Origin: Hahellaceae bacterium
GTDB lineage: Bacteria; Pseudomonadota; Gammaproteobacteria; Pseudomonadales; Oleiphilaceae
Length of the DNA: 64,000 bases
Direction of reading: 5' to 3'
NCBI GenBank assembly: GCA_024234505.1
Contig: JACKOD010000003.1
Location: 186,001 to 250,000, forward strand
Part shown: positions 8,165 through 15,536 of the stretch, piece by piece
Position numbering within the stretch: the stretch's first letter is position 1
Layout: each line of letters begins with the position of its first letter
Made by a program: the position numbers and the translations under genes
Notes under the pieces: generated by a model
The model's input: the letters and a program-made list of their open reading frames with translations, nothing else
Database searches by the model: none
Told to the model about the DNA's origin: nothing

Positions 8165-8620
8165 ATGGACGAATTACGCACACTCATTTTAGGTATAGGT
8201 AACCCTGCGCGTGGCGATGATGGCTTAGGTGCGGCCTTTATTTCTGCACTGGGTGAATCGCTTCCTGAAGGTTTCAGGGCGGAAGCCTGTTATCAATTGG
8301 CAGTAGAAGATGCCATAGCGCTGTCGCAAGTGGATCGCGTTTGTTTTGTGGATGCCAGCGTAGATGTGCCTGCTCCGTTTGACTGGCAGCCTGTTGGGGC
8401 AGACCCTCAGGGAACCATGGATTCACATGCGTTGACGCCCGGCGCGCTGCTGATGCTAACCGGCATATTGTTTAATACCATTCCAGAGGCCTGGGTATTG
8501 GCAATTCGGGCAGAAGAGACGTCTGAAATCAGGGAGCAACTGAGCGAGACGGCCACTCAGCATTTGGAACTGGCGCTGAGATTTTTTAATGAAAAGGCCG
8601 GGATTTACCCCGACCTTTAA
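8165..8620 (+). CDS. hoxW: Hydrogenase maturation endopeptidase HoxW
   Basis: Nickel-dependent endopeptidase (151 aa) that trims the HoxH C-terminus. It starts MDELRTLILGIGNPARGDDG, the HybD/HyaD-family N-terminus with the metal-binding acidic residue in the GDDG motif. D62 (FVDAS) and H88 (MDSHALTPG) fit the other metal ligands. The frame is open back to 8075 inside hoxH, but the ATG at 8165, two bases after the hoxH stop, gives the family's normal start. It is the last gene of the operon; no hoxI, hypX or hyp gene follows, and its stop codon lies inside a terminator hairpin. Confidence 0.92.
   Translation: MDELRTLILGIGNPARGDDGLGAAFISALGESLPEGFRAEACYQLAVEDAIALSQVDRVCFVDASVDVPAPFDWQPVGADPQGTMDSHALTPGALLMLTGILFNTIPEAWVLAIRAEETSEIREQLSETATQHLELALRFFNEKAGIYPDL
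8593..8618. terminator. Hairpin between hoxW and the convergent HDOD gene
   Basis: AAGGCCGGG and CCCGACCTT can form a stem with one internal mismatch around a short ATTTAC loop. It overlaps the hoxW stop codon. Short T runs lie on both sides (TTT on plus, TTTT on minus), so it may stop transcription from both convergent units. The T runs are short, so efficiency is uncertain. Confidence 0.5.
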
Positions 8621-8673
8621 TGGATGCGTTTAACGCTTGTTGAAAAATCACCTATAGAAAAATCAACCCGATG

Positions 8674-9516
8674 TTAGCCTCCGGCATTGAGCATGGCCAT
8701 GGCCGCTTCCATATCGTCGGACAAGTCTTCTGCTTCATTCATGTCAATTTGCGGATCGAGACCCATGCGATTAAAGGCGGAAATCTGTGTCCAGTCCATT
8801 TCCGTACAAGGGTGGTTGGAGCCCGCATAACTTTGGAGTTTGGCGACCATAACCACGTCGGCGTAATCAACTTTGGGAACTTCCCGGGAATAGTCTGCCG
8901 CCTCTTTAGGAATGTTTTTAAGCTCGTCAGGGAAATCCCATTTTTCCAGTATTTTGCAACCAATAATCGGACTTAATTCGTCAATTACGTTGTCGAGAAT
9001 AATGCTGCTGATCTGAATATCGTTGTCCTCAACAAATTTCAGAACAGGTAGTGCACCTATTTGAAGTATCAGGCCTGCCAGCGTTGCCTGATCTGGTTTG
9101 AGCTTGGTGTAGTGGGCTGCGAGTACATGGCATATGCCAGCAATTTCGGAGCTTTTCTGCCAGATGGATCGCATACGCTTATCAATCATTTCTGAGGTGG
9201 CCTGAAACATTTGTTCCATCGCCAGGCCGGTCGCCAGGTTGCTGGTGTAGGTCATGCCCAGTCGACTGATCGCCATATTCAGGTTGTTGATTTCCCGGTT
9301 GCCTCGTAGCAGCGGGCTGTTACAAACGCGAATAATTCGGGCTGTCAGTGCAGCATCATTGCTGATCACAGAAACCAATTCGCCAACGGAGGAGTTCTGA
9401 TCTTCTGCAATTTCCCTGACTTTGAGTGCGACTTCTGGCAGGGTAGGTAATACCAGTTTGTCCTTTTCTATGGCATCCAACAGGGCTGCTTTAATTTTAT
9501 CGGCAATTTCGGCCAT
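8674..9516 (-). CDS. HDOD domain protein
   Basis: A 280-residue protein made almost wholly of an HDOD domain, a non-catalytic relative of HD phosphohydrolases found in bacterial signalling. It has the characteristic LPTLPEVALKVREIAED opening and the ISNDAALTARIIRVCNSP helix near residues 50-70. The HD metal ligands are not evident. There is no receiver, kinase or GGDEF domain. The frame extends to a TTG at 9540, but the ATG at 9516 follows a GAGGA ribosome binding site, so it was chosen. It is single-gene, convergent with hoxW. What it senses or binds cannot be read from the sequence. Confidence 0.85.
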   Translation of the reverse strand: MAEIADKIKAALLDAIEKDKLVLPTLPEVALKVREIAEDQNSSVGELVSVISNDAALTARIIRVCNSPLLRGNREINNLNMAISRLGMTYTSNLATGLAMEQMFQATSEMIDKRMRSIWQKSSEIAGICHVLAAHYTKLKPDQATLAGLILQIGALPVLKFVEDNDIQISSIILDNVIDELSPIIGCKILEKWDFPDELKNIPKEAADYSREVPKVDYADVVMVAKLQSYAGSNHPCTEMDWTQISAFNRMGLDPQIDMNEAEDLSDDMEAAMAMLNAGG

Positions 9517-9600
9517 AATTTCCTCGGTGAAGTTCGGCAAACAAACGCTATATCAGACTTAAGTTATAGCAAAGAATCAGTTTTTTGCCTGACCAAAATA

Positions 9601-10527
9601 TTATTGAACTTCGTAAGGCAGTGGCAAAACGGTCAGTGGCCGGTTGATCTGTCCTTCGGGAAACAGGCCTGTGCCTTGCTGCATTGTCTCGTTGTCTACG
9701 ACGGCTAATAGTCTGAGGGTTCCCTCGTGAGCCACGCACTGAACCACTTGTCCCCACTTGTGGCCCTCGCCATCGACTAATGCCGAGTTGACCGGCAAGG
9801 TTTGATCACCCTTGGCTTCGAGAAGGTAAAGCCGCTTCTTTAATTTCCCTAGATACCTCATTCTGGCCACGATTTCCTGGCCTGTGTAACACCCCTTTTT
9901 GAAACTGATGGCACCCAGCGACTGAAGGTTGAGCATCTGTGGCACAAACTCTTCGACCGTTTCCGGACAGAGTTGTGCGATACCTGCGCTGGTTTCGTGC
10001 CATTTCCAGGTATTTACCTGGGACTCTGATACAGGCACAGGGGGAAGGGCATGGACCCAGAGTTCAAATCGGGGGAGCTCTCCCGGCAGCCTGATAGCGA
10101 TAACCTTATCGTTGCGCGTGATGGCCCAGGGTTGATCAGGGAGTTCGCCTGCCAGGGCGCGCGCCTGCTCGATACCCGCGCTGCCCTGCGCACCTAGCAG
10201 CTGGAAGTCGGTTGCCATTTCCAGACGGGTCTTAAAAAACACACGGTACTTGTCCAGTCGTTGTTTGAAGTCCTCCGCGATCGACACGGGAAGGCGAATC
10301 AGGTAGCCCCCCGCGTGACGGGCTAGCAGAAAAACACCATAGGCTCGACCTTTTGGGGTATTGGTGCAGCCAAGCAGTGCCTTATCTTCCGGGAGGCCAG
10401 TTAAGTCACAGGTCGCTTGCCCCTGGAGGAACCGCTCGGCATCTGCGCCCTGAAGATCTATCAGGCAATACTCTGGCAGTGAGGTGTAAATAGTCTCTGA
10501 TGCATTGAAAGACTCATGGTCGGTCAT
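9601..10527 (-). CDS. ygfZ: Folate-binding YgfZ family protein (iron-sulfur/tRNA modification)
   Basis: Folate-binding protein of the GcvT-like YgfZ/IBA57 family (308 aa), which helps assembly or repair of certain iron-sulfur enzymes such as MiaB. The family signature KGCYTGQE is present about two thirds along (ISFKKGCYTGQEIVARM), including the conserved cysteine. The N-terminal half is typical (LIDLQGADAERFLQGQ, then ATCDLTGL). Its start overlaps the stop of the upstream ygfX-like gene by four bases. Grouping with sdhE fits a flavin/iron-sulfur maintenance unit. Confidence 0.9.
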   Translation of the reverse strand: MTDHESFNASETIYTSLPEYCLIDLQGADAERFLQGQATCDLTGLPEDKALLGCTNTPKGRAYGVFLLARHAGGYLIRLPVSIAEDFKQRLDKYRVFFKTRLEMATDFQLLGAQGSAGIEQARALAGELPDQPWAITRNDKVIAIRLPGELPRFELWVHALPPVPVSESQVNTWKWHETSAGIAQLCPETVEEFVPQMLNLQSLGAISFKKGCYTGQEIVARMRYLGKLKKRLYLLEAKGDQTLPVNSALVDGEGHKWGQVVQCVAHEGTLRLLAVVDNETMQQGTGLFPEGQINRPLTVLPLPYEVQ

Positions 10528-11006
10528 AACGTATCTTGATCCTTTTGAATATCCAGAGAACGGGTGACAGTGTCTGGGTCGAAATAGTTAAATCGTAACA
10601 ATACGCGCAAACGGCGCAACTGGTTTTTGTCATGCGTATTCCAAGGCGTCAGGTAGAGTGTTTCCCAGAATAGTTGCCGGTCAGACTTTACTACAAGCAC
10701 TGTAAACCACGGATGCACAAACGAATGGGGATGAACGCTCATGACTTCACGCACTCCGCTTTTTCGCTCGCACATGAGGTGATGATCTTTAGGAAATAGA
10801 CGGATGACGCTTGCAGGCCGCTGTAAAAGCAGGCTTTTGAGTGTGATGCTGAGGCTGATGGCCAGACTGCTGAAATATAGTAGTGCAAGGAGAGGCGCTG
10901 GCATTTGGATTTTTGGTAAGAACCAGGCTAGACAGGCCATAGGAAACAGCCAAAACGCCGCTAGGCGGCGCGAAGGGCAAACCGACAGATTAAGTTGGTT
11001 GAACAC
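10524..11006 (-). CDS. ygfX: YgfX-like small membrane protein
   Basis: A 160-residue protein starting with GTG ([20 protein letters not shown]). Two hydrophobic segments, about 13-30 and 36-60, would form a membrane hairpin; the rest is a soluble domain. Position between sdhE and ygfZ, size, and the two-helix layout identify it as the YgfX (CptA) family. In E. coli that protein was proposed as a toxin-like partner of SdhE (YgfY) acting on the cytoskeleton, a role still debated. It overlaps sdhE by 17 bases and ygfZ by four, so translation is coupled. Assignment rests more on context than on strong motifs. Confidence 0.72.
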   Translation of the reverse strand: MFNQLNLSVCPSRRLAAFWLFPMACLAWFLPKIQMPAPLLALLYFSSLAISLSITLKSLLLQRPASVIRLFPKDHHLMCERKSGVREVMSVHPHSFVHPWFTVLVVKSDRQLFWETLYLTPWNTHDKNQLRRLRVLLRFNYFDPDTVTRSLDIQKDQDTL

Positions 11007-11244
11007 GGTCCAGAATGATTTTTACTATGCGCGCAAGATCCTTGTCTTCCGGGATCGACTTTTGCATAAACCAGGCAAACATATCCTGATCTTCGCATTC
11101 GAGCAGTTGCTTGAAACGCAATTGATCTTCTTCGGGCAGTGAGGGGTAAGCTTCCTGAAGAAAAGGCACGAGCAATACGTCAAGCTCCAGCATGCCACGA
11201 CGACTATGCCAGTATAAGCGCTTCAGTTCGGTTTCATAATCCAT
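10990..11244 (-). CDS. sdhE: FAD assembly factor SdhE
   Basis: Small cytoplasmic factor (84 aa) that promotes covalent attachment of FAD to succinate dehydrogenase and fumarate reductase. It has the key RGxxE motif in [12 protein letters not shown] (near residue 15-25), and the C-terminal part has the family's acidic [17 protein letters not shown]. The frame can be extended to a TTG at 11265, but the ATG at 11244 gives the standard family start [18 protein letters not shown], with AAGGG about ten bases upstream. It is the first gene of the sdhE-ygfX-ygfZ unit, downstream of nadB, itself a flavoprotein. Confidence 0.9.
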   Translation of the reverse strand: MDYETELKRLYWHSRRGMLELDVLLVPFLQEAYPSLPEEDQLRFKQLLECEDQDMFAWFMQKSIPEDKDLARIVKIILDRVQPT

Positions 11245-11304
11245 TCGCGGATGACCCTTTTGCAAATCTAAACGAGAAATAAATCGTGCGCGAGTATATC
11301 AGTT

Positions 11305-12930
11305 TTACCATTCCTGGGCAGAATAATTCGTGGGTATCAGCTGGGTGTCGGTAGATTCAGCACATTGATCCGGATAATCCAGTGTGTAATGAAGTCCTCG
11401 ACTTTCCTTGCGTTGAATCGCAGAGCAGATGATCAGGTCTGCAACTGTGACCAGATTCCGTAGTTCCAGCAGATCGTTGGTTACTTTATAGTTGCTATAG
11501 AAATCCATAATCTCCTGATGAAGCACATCCACGCGATGTTTGGCGCGCTGCAACCGTTTGTTGGTACGTACAATGCCTACGTAGTCCCACATAAAACGAC
11601 GCAGCTCATCCCAGTTGTGGGAAATGACAACATCTTCGTCGGAGTCCGTCACCTGGCTTTCATCCCATTCTTCAATTTGAGGCGGGGGAGGGACATCCCG
11701 CATTTGCCGGCTGATATCCTGAGCAGCGGCGCGCCCATAGACCAGACACTCGAGCAGTGAATTACTGGCCATACGATTCGCACCGTGCAGACCGGTAAAG
11801 GCGGCTTCGCCCGCCACATACAGCTGCCCCACATCACTTCGCGAACGATGATCGGTAATTACTCCTCCGCAGGTGTAATGTGCTGCAGGAACCACCGGAA
11901 TGGGCTGGCGAGTAATATCAATGCCATATTCCAGACACTGTTCGTAGATCGTTGGGAAGTGACTTTTTACAAATTCCGCAGGTTTGTGCGAAATATCCAG
12001 ATACAGGCAATCGGCCCCCAGACGTTTCATTTCGTGGTCTATCGCTCTGGCCACAATGTCACGTGGAGCCAGCTCTTCGCGAGGGTCGAATTTATGCATA
12101 AACCGTTTGCCGTTAGGCAATAATAGGTGCCCCCCTTCGCCACGCACCGCCTCGGTAATCAGAAACGATTTTGCCAAAGGATGATACAGGCAAGTAGGGT
12201 GGAACTGATTAAACTCCATGTTAGCCACGCGGCAACCTGCCCGCCACGCCATGGCAATGCCATCGCCGCTGGCACCATCGGGATTGGTGGTATACAAGTA
12301 GGCTTTGCTCGCGCCACCCGTCGCAATCACAGTGAATCTGGCGCGAAATAATTCTACATGACTGGTTTCCCGGTTGAGAACATAAGCGCCTACGCAGCGA
12401 TTACCCGGCAAATAGAGCTTTTTGTGGGTAATCAGATCGACGGCAACACGATTTTCGAAAATTTCTATATTAGGCGCTTGCGCCGCCTGCTGGCAGAGCG
12501 TGCGGGAAACTTCGAGCCCCGTTGCGTCGGCGGCGTGAATAATCCGTCGATGACTATGTCCTCCTTCCTGCGTCAGATGATAATGATGAGCATCTTGCTG
12601 AACCGCACTCCCGTCATTCTCGGTAAATTGCACCCCCTGTCTGATGAGCCACTCAATGCTTTCGCGACCATTTTCACAAGTAAAGCGAACGGCATCATCG
12701 TGGCAAAGCCCCGCACCTGCAACCAGCGTATCCTGAATGTGGGACTCAATAGAATCGGTGGCATCCAGTACGGCGGCAATTCCCCCTTGGGCGTATCGGG
12801 TTGAACCACTGGCGAGTTGTGCTTTGGATAGCACAGCGATTTTCAGTGTTGGGGGCAAATTGAGAGCGACCGCTAAACCAGCGGCGCCGCTTCCGATAAT
12901 CAATACGTCATGTTCGAAGGAGGCTTTCAT
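11305..12930 (-). CDS. nadB: L-aspartate oxidase
   Basis: FAD enzyme (541 aa) oxidising L-aspartate to iminoaspartate, the first step of de novo NAD synthesis. The dinucleotide motif [15 protein letters not shown] is near residue 9-23. [29 protein letters not shown] and the capping region [13 protein letters not shown] are diagnostic of NadB within the succinate dehydrogenase flavoprotein family. [14 protein letters not shown], near residue 390, is also expected. It lies upstream of sdhE on the same strand. In pseudomonads the other side of nadB holds algU; here it holds rseC. Confidence 0.95.
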   Translation of the reverse strand: MKASFEHDVLIIGSGAAGLAVALNLPPTLKIAVLSKAQLASGSTRYAQGGIAAVLDATDSIESHIQDTLVAGAGLCHDDAVRFTCENGRESIEWLIRQGVQFTENDGSAVQQDAHHYHLTQEGGHSHRRIIHAADATGLEVSRTLCQQAAQAPNIEIFENRVAVDLITHKKLYLPGNRCVGAYVLNRETSHVELFRARFTVIATGGASKAYLYTTNPDGASGDGIAMAWRAGCRVANMEFNQFHPTCLYHPLAKSFLITEAVRGEGGHLLLPNGKRFMHKFDPREELAPRDIVARAIDHEMKRLGADCLYLDISHKPAEFVKSHFPTIYEQCLEYGIDITRQPIPVVPAAHYTCGGVITDHRSRSDVGQLYVAGEAAFTGLHGANRMASNSLLECLVYGRAAAQDISRQMRDVPPPPQIEEWDESQVTDSDEDVVISHNWDELRRFMWDYVGIVRTNKRLQRAKHRVDVLHQEIMDFYSNYKVTNDLLELRNLVTVADLIICSAIQRKESRGLHYTLDYPDQCAESTDTQLIPTNYSAQEW

Positions 12931-13124
12931 GGGCGAATTTTTCGAGGGCCTTTGGGGGATGAAAGAAAAACGTCACGATATTGAACTAAAAAATGGGGCA
13001 GCTGTCCATTTTGTTACCGCGCTATACACGGCTTGCCATGATTAATTCTTAAAGGATGGATGTTTTGTGAGCAAGTTTGATCGGATCACTACGGTTTTGT
13101 AATCGCAGCGGGGGAGGACGTTTG

Positions 13125-13133
13125 TGGTAAGAT
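13125..13133 (+). promoter_or_regulatory. Candidate extended -10 box upstream of rseC
   Basis: TGGTAAGAT resembles an extended -10 element. No -35 match is seen at the usual distance, nor the sigma-E consensus. Its predicted transcript would begin right at the hairpin at 13143. Confidence 0.25.
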
Positions 13134-13142
13134 GAGAGCGTT

Positions 13143-13170
13143 ATCGGGATTGCACTCCCGATTTTCATTT
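13143..13170 (+). terminator. Terminator-like hairpin ahead of rseC
   Basis: ATCGGGA (13143-13149) and TCCCGAT (13156-13162) form a perfect seven-base stem with a six-base loop, followed by TTTTCATTT. On the plus strand there is no gene upstream of it within the window segment: nadB runs away on the minus strand. It could be an attenuator in the rseC leader or a leftover from a larger operon. Confidence 0.5.
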
Positions 13171-13216
13171 AACGTTTTGCAAATTGCTCATTTCAATCAA
13201 TGCATCAGGTGTGGTT

Positions 13217-13708
13217 ATGCTTGAAGAAACTGGTACGGTGGTGGCTCTCGACGGACGTTTTGCGTGGATTCAGACGATCCGGCAAAGCACCTGTTCATCC
13301 TGCAGTGCAAAAGCCAGTTGTGGGCAAAGCGTACTCGCAAAAATGTCGCAAGGGAAAGCTAATCAGGTGAAGGTGGAAAATAGTTTGCATCTTTCTGTCG
13401 GGCAGGAGGTTGTGCTCGGACTTTCAGAAAGCGCATTTCTGCGCGCGTCGCTGCTGATCTATCTGGTGCCGCTACTGGCGCTCATTGCCGGGGCTATACT
13501 TTCATCCCGGTTATTTGAGGGAAATGAAGGACTCACTGCCTTGGGGGGAGTTGTCGCGATGCTGGTTGGATTTGTCTTCGCTTCGAAATGGTGTTCTGCC
13601 CGACAGCAGTTATCGGAATTTAATCCGGTGATGTTGCGTGTTGCTCACGAGGAGATTGTCCGTATTTGCGATATAAAAAAAACGGATGTTGCTGGCCATC
13701 ATTCATAA
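13217..13708 (+). CDS. rseC: RseC/MucC family membrane protein
   Basis: Inner-membrane protein (163 aa) of the RseC/MucC family, linked to the sigma-E envelope stress pathway and, in some bacteria, to redox control or Rnf-type electron transfer. An N-terminal cysteine cluster (STCSSCSAKASCG) is followed by two transmembrane helices (about 80-100 and 105-125) and a cytoplasmic tail, the family layout. The frame is open to TTG 13184, but ATG 13217, with AGGTG five bases upstream, gives the usual family start MLEETGTVVALDG. Its usual upstream partners, the sigma factor and anti-sigma genes, are not here; mucD follows. Confidence 0.88.
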   Translation: MLEETGTVVALDGRFAWIQTIRQSTCSSCSAKASCGQSVLAKMSQGKANQVKVENSLHLSVGQEVVLGLSESAFLRASLLIYLVPLLALIAGAILSSRLFEGNEGLTALGGVVAMLVGFVFASKWCSARQQLSEFNPVMLRVAHEEIVRICDIKKTDVAGHHS

Positions 13709-13970
13709 ATTCACGCAAAACAGTTCGATAGAACTCGGGTAAGTCAGTCGCCACCAATTTAGAATCGGCAATGACTCCGACGCACCTAACAATTGTTAAT
13801 GGTGTCCACTGCTTACTAATCTTTAATTTGCTTTACGCCCCTCAAACCACACAATACCTATCATCAACTGTTCAATTACAGCATTTGCCTGTCAGCAGAT
13901 TCTGTGGTGTTTCATTGTAATAATGACGGTCCTCTGTTGCTAAAAACAATATCTGTATTCAGGAGAGAAT

Positions 13971-15374
13971 ATGAATCGTTCCTATTTTTCGTTGATTGGC
14001 AGGGTGTGGATCTTTGCCCTGTTTATGCTTGGGCAAGTGACCTATGCCGCCAGCTTGCCTGATTTTACCGAGTTGGTAGAGGATCATTCGCCAGCGGTGG
14101 TCAATATCAGTACTGTGAGTCAGCAGGCGAGCCGAAATAAGGGGCAGATGCCGCCAGAGATGGAGCAAATGCCGGAGTTTTTCCGCCACTTCTTTGGTGC
14201 TCCCTTTGGTGGCGAAGGTCAGCCACGAGAATCTCACTCGATGGGGTCGGGATTCATTGTGTCTGAGGACGGCATTATTCTTACCAACAATCATGTCATC
14301 GATGGCGCAGATGAAATTCTGGTCAGGCTGAATGACAGACGCGAATTGCCCGCGAAACTCATCGGCTCGGATCCGCGCTCTGATCTTGCAGTGCTTAAAA
14401 TAGAGGCGGCAGATTTGCCTGTAGTAAAAATAGGTCATTCCGACAAACTAAAAGTGGGTGAGTGGGTTTTTGCTATCGGTTCCCCTTTTGGATTTGACTA
14501 TACCGTGACAGCTGGCATTGTCAGCGCCATGGGGCGCAACCTGCCTAACGAAAATTACGTGCCTTTTATTCAAACCGACGTGGCCATTAACCCCGGTAAT
14601 TCTGGCGGTCCCTTATTTAATATGAACGGCGAGGTTGTGGGTATCAATTCGCAGATTTATACGCGTTCTGGAGGGTTTATGGGGGTTTCTTTTGCGATTC
14701 CCATGGATGTTGCCATGAATGTGGTGGATCAGCTAAAACAGAAAGGGTATGTCTCCCGGGGTTGGCTGGGAGTGCTGATTCAGGAAGTCAACAAGGAGTT
14801 GGCTGAATCATTTGGCTTGGATAAGCCGCATGGTGCACTGGTCGCGCAGGTCGTACCTAACTCTCCTGCAGAAGCCGCTGGCGTGAAAGTAGGGGATATT
14901 ATCACCCATTATCAGGGAGTCGAAATTGGTCGATCTTCAGAGTTGCCGCACTTGGTTGGGCGTACACCGGTCGGAGATCTGGCAAGTCTCGATGTTGTAC
15001 GGGCAGGTAAAAATAAAGAATTAAAGGTAAAAATCGGAGAGCTGCCCAACGAAGAGGGAGAGCGTGCCGCTCCGGCCAAGCAGCAAAAAGATTTTAATAA
15101 TCGACTTAATCTCCGGGTTGCCAATCTGGATGACCAGACCAAGTCCCGCTTACAGGTTGTCAGTGGCGTGGTTGTTACACAAGTGGGCGATGGCCCGGCT
15201 CGAAAGGCGGGGATTCGTGTTAATGATGTGATATCCGCGATTAATAATCAGGAAGTTGAAAACGTTGAGCAGTTTGATCAGCTGGTCAAGTCGTTGCCAG
15301 AAGGTAAAGCGGTACCGGTGCTGCTGATCCGAGATGGAAATCCTTCTTTCGTCGTTATCAAGCCTGGAAATTAA
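13971..15374 (+). CDS. mucD: Periplasmic serine protease of the DegP/MucD (HtrA) family
   Basis: Periplasmic protease and chaperone (467 aa) that degrades misfolded envelope proteins. A signal peptide ends about residue 26 (GQVTYA, then ASLPDF). The catalytic triad is visible: H108 (TNNHVID), D138 (DPRSDLAVLK) and S211 (NPGNSGGPLF). Two PDZ domains follow (about 255-350 and 375-460). A good ribosome binding site (AGGAGA) precedes the ATG. In Pseudomonas the protein limits alginate production by controlling AlgU; here it follows rseC with a 262-base gap, and a strong terminator closes it, so it is probably transcribed by itself. Confidence 0.94.
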   Translation: MNRSYFSLIGRVWIFALFMLGQVTYAASLPDFTELVEDHSPAVVNISTVSQQASRNKGQMPPEMEQMPEFFRHFFGAPFGGEGQPRESHSMGSGFIVSEDGIILTNNHVIDGADEILVRLNDRRELPAKLIGSDPRSDLAVLKIEAADLPVVKIGHSDKLKVGEWVFAIGSPFGFDYTVTAGIVSAMGRNLPNENYVPFIQTDVAINPGNSGGPLFNMNGEVVGINSQIYTRSGGFMGVSFAIPMDVAMNVVDQLKQKGYVSRGWLGVLIQEVNKELAESFGLDKPHGALVAQVVPNSPAEAAGVKVGDIITHYQGVEIGRSSELPHLVGRTPVGDLASLDVVRAGKNKELKVKIGELPNEEGERAAPAKQQKDFNNRLNLRVANLDDQTKSRLQVVSGVVVTQVGDGPARKAGIRVNDVISAINNQEVENVEQFDQLVKSLPEGKAVPVLLIRDGNPSFVVIKPGN

Positions 15375-15402
15375 TCCGGTATCTATTTTAGCTCGAAGTT
15401 AA

Positions 15403-15436
15403 AAAAGACGCTGCCGTGAATTCGGCGGCGTCTTTT
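15403..15436 (+). terminator. Rho-independent terminator after mucD
   Basis: AAAAGACGCTGCCG (15403-15416) pairs with CGGCGGCGTCTTTT (15423-15436) around a TGAATT loop, with a single G-U pair, ending in a T run. It is the only terminator needed for mucD and lies about 100 bases before the next gene. Confidence 0.9.
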
Positions 15437-15536
15437 ATTTTGCACTTTGCGGTTTTTCTTTTTGCCTTTGTTTCTAGAGAGTGATTATCATTGTCTTCAT
15501 ACCGGATTGTTGCCCGCAAGGAGACGCTTCACTTCC

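Noticed and set aside
8593..8618. hox terminator as a strong unidirectional terminator
   Set aside because: The stem has a mismatch and the T runs are only three or four bases, so it is listed at modest confidence.
15447..15536. Upstream extension of the CHASE-PAS-GGDEF-EAL protein by 30 residues
   Set aside because: The extension has no family similarity, and the AAGGAG site favours the ATG at 15537.
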